From: Gonatopus flavifemur
Lineage: Eukaryota > Arthropoda > Insecta > Hymenoptera > Dryinidae
Assembly: GCA_018340375.1 (NCBI GenBank)
Contig: JAFFJZ010000003.1
Coordinates: 49,941,006-50,005,005, forward strand
Length of the DNA stretch: 64,000 nucleotides
Direction of reading: 5' to 3'
Shown: piece by piece, positions 55,698-64,000 of the stretch
Layout of the letters: each line of letters starts with the position of its first letter
How positions within the stretch are numbered: position 1 is the first letter of the stretch
Program-made: the position numbers and the translations under genes
The notes under the pieces: generated by a model
What the model saw: the letters and a program-made list of their open reading frames with translations, nothing else
Databases searched by the model: none
What the model was told of the DNA's origin: nothing

Positions 55698-58313
55698 GAA
55701 AATTTGTAATGATTCATACGTTATTCGCAACATTTGAAATGACAGTTAAAATTCTGCATGCTTCGGCCTAATGGGCCAAAGTGTGGTCAAATACTGTTAG
55801 GCCTGTCGCCTGGCATTGCGGATTAGAACCAGCTTTACCTGCTGGTGGATACAGGACGTACAGGGTAGATGGTATTAGATACGTATGGAACTCATAACTA
55901 ATATTTCACCCTGAAGAAGTTAGGTCCGACAGAAATCAGTACAATGCAATTTGAACGTCTTCACCCGTTTCTAATAGAATTTTCAATAGGAAAGCGTGAC
56001 TTTATGCCTACCACTGATCTCTACTATAGACGGAATGGGGGATCGGTCAGAATTCTTGTGATGAACACAAGACCGGAAGTCGCCGTTCTTTTGGAAGCTG
56101 AATGAAAAATTTTGGAGGCAAGTTTGAACAGTATGAGCATATTTCCTACAAAAACAGGGTGTCTCACGAAACACTACCCGCCTTTCACCAGCGTATTCCT
56201 GATATGACACTAAACAACTTTCCCATTGACCATTTTTTGATCTGGGGCTTAGTTTGAAAATTGACTTTGACCAATCAAATAGAAGCTACATAATTCTACT
56301 TCTTGATCATTGGAGTAGCCGATGTACTTGCCACTTGAATGGTCAACTTATTTTTTTTTGCAACTCTGAAACTAACCCTCAGATCAACAAATGGTAAATA
56401 GAAAAGTTGATGAGTTTTGTCTCAGCAATACGCTGATGGAAGGCGAGTAGTCTTTTCTGAGATACCCTGTATATTTCACTCAATCATATACATTTTCGTT
56501 TAATCAATTATCCACTCGGATTTTGTTGACTCTCAGTTCCCCTACGGTGGTCTAAAGGGAATAAGAGGTTTTCGAGAATCTGATCTTCTGTTCATAGGGG
56601 TGAAGAGGTACGATTTGAAACAAGAACAAGGATCAAGTTCAAGAACCATAATACATTTTCGAACATGGAAAAACCTCATTCAATTGATTGCAAAGCACAA
56701 CGGAAGATTAACGAAACATGCGAACAAACGTGGGGTAACTGAGCCCTAAAATTGCATTCTAGATTATAAAAGAAGCATATATAGTACAAAATATTTTTTA
56801 TTTCAGAATGGCTTTTGTTCGTCAAAATAGCAATTGATTATCATTTTTAAATGCTTTTAGGCACTCCTCGGTATGCGGAGTATACCAAGCACGGAGTACC
56901 TATTGCGCTCGCTTTCGTACCCTTTGACCGGATCTTCTAAAATATTTGAGTAATCCAATTAGGAGTTGGATAGTTTTTCAATTCATGCAATACTGATTGA
57001 TAATCCGTGGTCTGTGTGCCTGTCTGTATTCGGGATATCTCTGGACCGAGTGGACCAAATTGGATAAAAATTTATAGAGGTTTTTTTTCAAACCTTTCTC
57101 CAAGGACCGTGTAATTTTTATCACAATCGGACGAGTCCTTTCATTTTTTTATAATTTTTGTCTTCAAAAACAGGTGATCTCGGAGAAAATTTTCTCCGCT
57201 GTATACTTTACATGTATATATGTATTAGTCTATTTCTCCGCGACGTTTATATGCTTGTTATTCTGGCTTGCATACACGGATTTTCATGACGGTCCAAGCG
57301 ATTTTCGAACGCAAGAAATCCAAATCTGACGACAAAAAACAAATTCAAGACGGCGGATTCGATATGGTCATTTTGGCATTTGTGGACAGATTGATATGAA
57401 ACATGGGTTCTTGGAGTTTCCGAAAATGCTGCATTCAAATCTGAAGTCGAGCAACGAATTTAAGATCGCGGATCCAATATGAATGGACGTGAATTTAGTT
57501 ATCTTCGCATTTATGAAGAGATGTACATGAAACATGGGTTCTAGGGATTTTCGTGGATGCTGAATCCAAATCTGACTTCAAAAAATAAATTATATACATA
57601 TATACATATACAGGGTTTCCCAAATAAGCCAATCCACGCGAATATCTTAGAAAGGAGTGAGTGGAGAGGACAATGTTTCAAGTAAAACAGCACTTTTCAA
57701 GTGTTTGTATTAGCGTGGGATGAATCCAAGGCTGGACATAGGGCGGAGGTTTAGGGGTTTGCGCATCGGAGCCCTCACTATGTGGAACTCCGTAATTTTC
57801 CAACATAGTTTTTATACATAAATTATATATAATACTCGAGATGTTGATTCAACAGTAGAATCCAAATATATGTCATCCATCATCATCATGAAGTAATCAG
57901 TCTTATGACTGATTTTATGAAATCCTCCAACCCTGTCTATTATCCGATAAACGGTCAATTTGAACATATCTACCACAGCACTTATCTTGTATAATTTGTT
58001 TCATATAATTTAATCTAGGCCTATCTTCACAAGTTTTACCATTCATTTTCCCTAATATTGTTTTCAATAAACTATCATGCCTTGATGTGTGTCCTATCAC
58101 CAGGGCCGGCCCTAGGTATTTTGCAACCCTAGGCGAAATCCCAAGACGCCGCCCACTACCCCTTAAAAAAACCTGTCAATTACAGTGAATGGTATATTCG
58201 CATCGTAAATTCGCAATTGAACACGAAAATTAGGATATTTGGTTAACTATAGAACAATAGAAGAATTAAATTTTGTATAGATTATGAAAAAAGTACTATA
58301 TATTCATGAAATG
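55698..58313 (-). repeat. Right arm of the 2616-bp inverted duplication
   Basis: Near-identical complement of 50316-52931 with scattered single-base differences (for example around 56775-56790 and 58115-58125). It continues beyond 58313 into the rest of a hAT element that the left arm lacks. Confidence 0.9.
56154..56468. mobile_element. 315-bp MITE, copy in the right arm
   Basis: Reverse-complement counterpart of 52161-52475, with the same ends and arms. Confidence 0.8.
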
Positions 58314-58845
58314 TTTCAGAAACATTCTGAAGAAATATCTCAGCGTACACAAATGATATTTGCCGAACGTCTTACGTAACATAAAAAATGCAGGTTTCCA
58401 CAAATTTTAAAACACGTACTCTCTGAAACTTAAATCCACACCACTGACACGTTTTGAAAACTTCCGACTTTTTTTGGTGGTACGCTTCATTATATTCTAA
58501 TTCTCACGCACATAATATACTTCAAAATTCATTACAATCACAACTTGCCTTACTTGAAAACTCGTTCAAATGAAAAATTGCTGATCAACCCTGAGTAGAC
58601 GTCGGTTCTCCATACAATATTACTTCGACACACAATAAAACAAAAGATGAATGCACCGACAATACGATAGTCTTTTGAATCCCTATGAATCTTGCATGGA
58701 GGAAAAACAAAACACATATTAGAAATTTCCAATGAAGCGATTCAAAATTGAATGGTATCTTATTGCAGTTCATAAAAAAATGTTCTTATTATGCAACTTC
58801 ATGGATTTTTCAACAGGATATTCATAAGTAAAACACGAAGTCCTA

Positions 58846-59260
58846 CTCTGCTAAAAATGTCCCATAGAAGACGATAAAATTTTTCTTACGAGTTTCAATA
58901 CGGTTTCTAAAATTGGAATCCCCATGCTGTATCGTGCATTTACGATAGAATTCTATTGATTCTCATCGCATCCTACAAGATTTGAGAAATGTACCTGGTT
59001 CTATCGTAAAATTCCTGTAGTAGAAAAATCAATTATTCGCAAAAAAAAGGTTATAATTCTCCAAATAATTAATATTTTGTCTATGGGAAGTTCACTTTAG
59101 AACCACGTAAATTTTTCTTAAATCCTATAGAATACGATAAGAATCGACAGAATTCTATCGTAAATAATTCACGATACAGCATCGGAATTCCAGTTTCAGG
59201 AACCGCATTGAAACCCATAGGCAAAATTTTATCGTTTTCTACGGGAAATTTTCAGCAGGG
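58846..59260. mobile_element. 415-bp MITE, ~125-bp arms, TA duplication
   Basis: CTCTGCTAAAAATGTCCCAT and the complement of GGGAAATTTTCAGCAGGG begin arms that share GACGATAAAATTTT, ATGCTGTATCGTG and TACGATAGAATTCT. TA flanks both ends. Nested in the hAT element. Confidence 0.85.
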
Positions 59261-59559
59261 TATGAATTTCTGCTTACGATTCACTATAAATACCTATGAG
59301 CATGAATACACATTTGTGCAGGTTGAGAATAAAATACTTGGTTTTCATATGATGTTTCGACAACATTTTGAGAACGTATCATAGCATACGCAAGAAAACG
59401 TCATCGAAACGTGTATTCCAACATGATAAACCAATGTTCTCGAAACGTTTGGAAAACGGACTTTTGAAAACGAAAATCTGTGAAACCATTGATACGTTGG
59501 TTTTCGGTGCTGTTTAGGATACTGCTTCCAATACTGCTGCGAGACAATGTTGAATACTA

Positions 59560-59825
59560 CACTGAGAAAACAGATATCTTGAAAAATACCATAATTTATG
59601 GATTTTCAGCGCTGGTCTGACCCGAGTCGGAATATTCACTTTCATGAATCTCTAAAAGTACCATAATTTCTTGGACTTTTTGAAATAAGTATGGGACCTT
59701 CCGTATGAAAGTCCAAGGCATTATGGTACTTTTAGAGGTTTTTTCAGGTAAATATTTAGACTCGGTCAGACCAGCGCAGAAAATCCATAAATTATGGTAC
59801 TTTTTAAGATACCTTTTTCTCCGTG
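59560..59825. mobile_element. 266-bp MITE, copy 1, TA duplication
   Basis: CACTGAGAAAACAGATATCT and AGATACCTTTTTCTCCGTG are inverted. TACCATAATTTATGGATTTT and CGCTGGTCTGACC are in both arms. TA on both sides. Confidence 0.9.
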
Positions 59826-60297
59826 TATTGTCGGATGATAACTAGGTTCTCACTCAATCGACATTTGATGTCTTGCATACATCACCTAATTATCATTATT
59901 CACCAGGTCATCTTTCTGATGCCATTCTGAAACTGAATCAAAAAATAACTTATTTCTTGTAAAATGTGTACTGAAATTTATGCATAAAGACTTTTGCAAA
60001 ACACTTTTTTTAGAGAAAAATTGTAATTCTTATTCAGTAATTGAACCACCATGAATTCTTAGGAAGACAGAGAATGTTTTTAATAAGTATTTTGTGTGTC
60101 ATGTGTATGTGTATGTTCAGTATGGTTCTTACTCATGATTTCTAGGATTTTGTTGTTTTTCCAAATTTTGCCGCCCCAGGCGGCCGCCTATACTGCTTAT
60201 ATGGACGAGCCGGCCCTGCCTATCACATTACTTCTTCTTTTAACGACATGTTTCGAAAGATTTCTTTTTTCATTTACCTTCACAATATTCACAATTC

Positions 60298-60306
60298 CCT
60301 CTCCCT

Positions 60307-60350
<44 letters not shown>
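60298..60350. repeat. CT microsatellite
   Basis: CCCTC units grade into about 22 CT repeats, within the LINE remnant. Confidence 0.95.
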
Positions 60351-60353
<3 letters not shown>

Positions 60354-60918
60354 GAGTATCCTTCTATAACACCACATTTCAAAAGCTTTGAGTCTTCGTT
60401 AGTCCGTTTTTCCAATTGTTCAAGTTTCGCAACCATATAATGCTGTGCTCCAAACGTAACTCTTCAAGAATTTCTTCCTTACTGCTAAGCTAATATTCTT
60501 CGGACATAGTAACTGTTTCTTTTGGTGGAAAGCCTGTTTCCCTTGTGCTATTCTTGCTCTTATATCTCTATTGCTTTTACCGTTTTCTGTCATTATGCTT
60601 CCTAGATATTTAAATTCTTTGACTTGTTGACTTGTCTTCGGCATCTATTTTGATTTCCATTCTTCTTGATGTTTTCGCTGTTGTACAAATCATGAATTTT
60701 GTTTTGTCCTTATTTATATTCATACAATAGTTTGCTAGTAATATTGTTTTCATAGTGTTGAGAATATTTTCTAACTCAGCACTACTCGTAGCTAATACAG
60801 GTATGAGTCATGTCATCCGCAAATTTGACAATGTTTGCATTTTCTCTCTGAATCTGTAATTTCAGGGCTCCCGCTGTTACTATATCTCTTTTTTGTGACT
60901 GGCCATTCTAACCAACTA

Positions 60919-61184
60919 CACGGAGAAAAAGGTATCTTAAAAAGTACCATAATTTATGGATTTTCTGCGCTGGTCTGACCGAGTCTAAATATTTACCTGA
61001 AAAAACCTCTAAAAGCACCATAATGTCTTGGACTTTCATACGGAAGGTACCATACTTATTTCAAAAAGTCCAAGAAATTATGGTACTTTTAGAGATTTAT
61101 GCAAGTGAATATTCCGACTCGGGTCAGACCAGCGCTGAAAATCCATAAATTATGGTATTTTTCAAGATATCTGTTTTCTCAGTG
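60919..61184. mobile_element. 266-bp MITE, copy 2, inverted to copy 1
   Basis: Same length as 59560-59825 and its near reverse complement. TA at 60917-60918 and 61185-61186. Confidence 0.9.
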
Positions 61185-61186
61185 TA

Positions 61187-62640
61187 GACAACGTGATTCC
61201 GTGATTTCAATTGCACTTGTTCCTTCACCTCGTTCATCGCTTCTTCTATATATAAATTGTGAATCAATGGTGGTACAGTCTGACCTCTCAATAAAAACGC
61301 AAAAGCCCTTGAGGAGGAGAGTTTTTCCTAGAATTCGAGTACCCCCACCAGGCGTGCGCTCCGTGCTGTCTGACGCTTGCTGTCTCTGTCTCTTTTTCTG
61401 TAATGCAATCCTTTCAATAAGAACGCTTAAACGAGTGTCAATTTTTCCATGGCACCCATGTAAACAAGTCCTAAATTGTGAATGAATGCTGTTTTATGCA
61501 ATGCATATAGTTGATGTACATTATTATTGATTATATAGTTGATGTATATTATTCCTAGGATTTTTAGGAATTTGATTGTATATTGTTTTATTTCATGTGT
61601 TGAGAAGCAAATGTTGAAGAATCCATTTACCTGAGGCTTTATCTTCGGTAGAAGAATTCGGTTCCCTTGAAAATACTCTCCCTGCAGTTGAATGCGTTGT
61701 GGATCAAAATAACATTCAAACAGCCGAAAATGATTTCAATTATTTGTCTGAACCCTTAGGGAAGTTCCTCTCGTTCATGTAAAATTTCCTTCTTCTTTTC
61801 CTCATTTTTTTTTCAAACATGGGAAATAATATAGAAATTCTGCAAGTTCATGGACATGGGGACAGGGAAAACTTTTCTACGGCAATCTTTGGCTATTTTA
61901 TACGAAAATCTTCACATACACACACATATTCATCAAATGTGCATAGAAATAAGATTCATACAATTAACTTGAAAAACAACGGGACGGGATTGATTCCGTA
62001 CAGCAAAGTTTTTTGAAAGTATAAAGAATTATTCGAAACGATGATGTACATTGAAGTGTTCATTTCATTTCCCCCTTTATAGTTCTACTAAATTGGGCGT
62101 TCTTATGCCGAGGTTCACACGCGAATACCCAAAGCTTGGAGTTGAAGTGAAAGTGGGGCAAGTACTCGAGCGAGAAACTGAGGAAGCGTTTTTCTTATTG
62201 CGTGCGGTCTTATTGGGGGAGGTTGGACTGTAGTGAGCATCCTTGTCTCTCCCCTCTTTCAATTTGTGCTTTCCCTCCCTGACCTTATATTTCTATTATT
62301 GCGGTTTGATATTGTGGGGGAATAGTTTTGAAAAGCGTGCGAATTTGTATAAGTGTGCGCATGCTCAGGTCTCTCTAGGCTCACGAAGCCTTTTCAATGA
62401 TCATCCTGTGTTTTTTTTCTCTTTTCCCCAACGAATTCGTTAATGGCGTCGTGCGTCGCGTTGGTTGTCACGTCACGTGTCGTGTGTTGAGCGGAGGTGA
62501 ACGCGTGTTACCTTGGGAAGTATTCAATCGTATGTGAATATATGACTTGGTACTTTGATCCGAATAATAGAAATACGTATTGCATCCTCGTGTCGTCAAG
62601 AATCGGTTATACGCAACTTGATTCAACGTGATTTCGTGCT
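61187..62640. other. No gene identified
   Basis: A 54-codon frame at about 61619-61782 (LPEALSSVEEFGSLENTLPA) is unrecognised. A CGTCACGTGTCGTGTG patch at 62467-62485 lies in GC-richer sequence. No splice-supported gene seen. Confidence 0.35.
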
Positions 62641-62643
62641 CTG

Positions 62644-62867
62644 GGTGGGTGGGTGGATGGGTGGATGGGTGGATGGGTGGATGGATGGATGGATGGATGG
62701 ATGGATGGATGGATGGATGGATGGACGGACGGACGGACGGACGGACGGACGGATGGATGGATGGATGGATGGATGGATGGATGGATGGATGGATGGATGG
62801 ATGGATGGATGGATGGATGGATGGATGGATGGATGGATGGATGGATGGATGGATGGATGGATGGATA
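62644..62867. repeat. GGAT tetranucleotide microsatellite with GGAC core
   Basis: About 55 units of GGAT/GGGT with a block of seven GGAC units near 62722-62751. The W-M-D-G open frames over it are repeat translations. Confidence 0.95.
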
Positions 62868-62959
62868 TGTTTATGTTCTAGGATGAGATCCTGTGGAACA
62901 ATTGAGAAAGAAGTATAAACAATAACAAAGATATTATATACTAAAATACTTATATATAT

Positions 62960-63240
62960 ACGGCATTAAACCCACAGCCCGAAAAGCAAAAAAAAAGGCA
63001 CAATGAATGAACTTAAAAATAAAGATGAAATGAGAATGAGAGTGAGGATGAGATTACAAAGGTGTGAGAAATGAAAATACAGATATAAGATAAAGATACA
63101 ATAGTTATAAATGCGCAGAATGAAGATGAAGGCAAATGATGATACGGAACTGGATGGGAAAAACGATAACGGCAGTCCAAAGGAGGAGAATGAAGATGAT
63201 GAGATCTGGAGGACGAACGGGAACTGGCGTCGTGAGATGG
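62960..63240 (+). other. Purine-rich, non-coding stretch
   Basis: GATGA/AATGA-rich on the plus strand. No gene seen. Confidence 0.45.
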
Positions 63241-63243
63241 AAA

Positions 63244-63479
63244 CCCTGGTTAAAAGAATCCATTGAATCTGACAAATGAAATTCAATGAGATTTTGTCAG
63301 AACATTGTCCAAGTTTAATCGTAATTTAGTGAGATTTGGCTAGATTCAACGAAATTCACATGAAAGTTCTGACCAAATCTCATTGAAAAATCACCGGTGA
63401 GATTTGGTCAGAACATTGTCCACGTTTAATCGTAATTGAATGAGAATTGGTCAGAATCAATGGGTCCTTTTAACCAGGG
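63244..63479. mobile_element. 236-bp MITE, CCCTGGTTAAAAG ends
   Basis: CCCTGGTTAAAAGAATCCAT and the complement of TGGGTCCTTTTAACCAGGG are inverted. GTCAGAACATTGTCCA and TTTAATCGTAATT each recur in the interior. It lies just upstream of the gag frame. Confidence 0.75.
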
Positions 63480-63509
63480 ACTGCTTCTTCGAGAACGCGA
63501 TATTTTAGA

Positions 63510-64000
63510 ATGAGACAAGAACAAGCAATGCAATCGAGCAATTCTAATAACGGGAGACAGCATGTGGAAATTCCTGCAACTCACGTAAATGTTAAAAGTC
63601 TTCCAGGACTTCCGGATGAATTCGAAGGAGTCGGCGATACTTACGATCGGTGGGAGCAGCAATTGGGAATAATTCAAACGACTTATCACCTGGTCGATAA
63701 TCAAGTAAGGATTCTTATATGTTCCAAACTCAAAGGACGTGCATTAAGCTGGTTCCACTCGAGAGCTGAACATTTGACTTTGACGTACGAAAATTTGAAA
63801 ATCCAAATGTGGCTGATGTTCGATCATTTCCCAACGAAGCTGCAGAGAAAGAAAGAGTTCGAAGAACGTACTTGGCAGTGAAACGAACCTTTCAGTGATT
63901 ACTTTCACGATAAGACCATATTGGCCAAGCGGGTCCCCATTCCTAAGGATGAAATGATCGATTATCCAATAGACGGCATACCGGATCTTCAACTCCAACA
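63510..64000 (+). pseudogene. gag: Ty3/Gypsy-like gag fragment, runs off the window
   Basis: The frame opens MRQEQAMQSSNSNNGRQHVE and reads LPGLPDEFEGVGDTYDRWEQ, then VRILICSKLKGRALSWFHSR and MWLMFDHFPTKLQRKKEFEE, the layout of a Retrotrans_gag capsid domain. A TGA at 63879-63881 comes right after FEERTWQ. Beyond it the same frame continues FSDYFHDKTILAKRVPIPKD and DGIPDLQLQ to the edge, typical of the same domain, so the stop is a mutation. No LTR or primer-binding site was seen on the left. Confidence 0.7.

Larger units (their letters stand above)
58101..60218. mobile_element. 2.1-kb hAT-type element, perfect 8-bp TSD
   Basis: The ends CAGGGCCGGC and GCCGGCCCTG are inverted. CCTATCAC stands at 58093-58100 and again at 60219-60226. 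GGCGGCCGCC-type subterminal motifs fit known CAGGGCCGGC repeats. It holds no transposase, but hosts two TA-type MITEs (58846-59260, 59560-59825). Confidence 0.93.
57873..60885 (-). pseudogene. RTE-like LINE 3' half, split by a hAT element
   Basis: The minus strand carries FADDM at about 60810, then VKEFKYLGSIMTENGKSNRD, AFHQKKQLLCPKNISLAVRK and LYGCET. A CT microsatellite follows at 60298-60350, then KRRSN-IGHTSRHDSLLKT across the hAT insertion, and NRQGWRIS with a CATCATCATC tail at 57873-57890. The 5' half is missing. Stops and shifts abound between 60645 and 60885. It belongs to the same family as the LINE at 32954-39560. Confidence 0.8.

Noticed and set aside
52420..56210. Two nearly identical 75-codon frames (MSYQEYAGERRVVF...) as a duplicated gene
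   Set aside because: They overlap the right end of the 315-bp MITE and mirror each other only because they lie in the inverted duplication.
50316..58313. The 2616-bp arms as TIRs of one large Polinton-like transposon
   Set aside because: The right arm boundary falls within a hAT element, the spacer has no polymerase, integrase or capsid gene, and the arms hold unrelated repeats.
62555..62918. Open frames rich in W-M-D-G
   Set aside because: They translate a GGAT microsatellite in all three frames and need no gene.

Overview
This is AT-rich nuclear DNA of an animal, most likely an insect. The evidence is spliced exons with GT/AG introns, BEL/Pao, jockey/CR1-like, RTE-like and mariner elements, hAT-type elements with 8-bp target duplications, a P-element/THAP9-type transposase, and a primer-binding site that I read as matching the 3' end of insect tRNA-Tyr. 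Nothing bacterial, plasmid-like or CRISPR-like is present. I cannot name the species from sequence alone; a hymenopteran or similar insect is a guess.

Host-type coding content is very small. A P-element/THAP9-like transposase runs off the left edge (exons 1-90, 1615-2001, 2376-2684), and a MITE supplies its last residues and stop codon. An RNF14-like RWD-RING-IBR E3 ligase (10544-11428, 11511-11739) has no recognisable RING2 exon downstream. Everything else I can identify is mobile or repetitive DNA.

Layout. 0.5-1.4 kb: a foldback element with tandem-repeat ends, inside a transposase intron. 4-9.6 kb: a dense cluster of palindromic MITEs, several abutting. 12-20.6 kb: TIR elements, including a 2.4-kb element (13481-15865) carrying a 185-bp satellite. 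22-23.5 kb: a dead mariner. 24356-31819: a full-length but mutated BEL/Pao retrotransposon on the minus strand, with LTRs, PBS, PPT and a shared flanking GTTTTT. 32954-39560: an RTE-like LINE split by a 4.2-kb jockey/CR1-like LINE. 39.6-46.3 kb: diverged tandem repeats, including a ~173-bp satellite with a 347-bp dimeric higher-order unit. 46.9-49.9 kb: a hAT MITE with a perfect 8-bp TSD and a 928-bp near-complete palindrome.

50316-58313: a giant inverted duplication with two 2616-bp arms around a 2766-bp spacer. The right arm ends inside a hAT element (58101-60218) that is itself inserted in an RTE-like LINE. That nesting shows which arm is the original. 61-64 kb: little recognisable sequence, a GGAT microsatellite, and at the right edge a Ty3/Gypsy-like gag fragment.

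No cooperating gene system is visible. The window is best read as a heterochromatin-like record of successive insertions, whose nesting orders many of the events.
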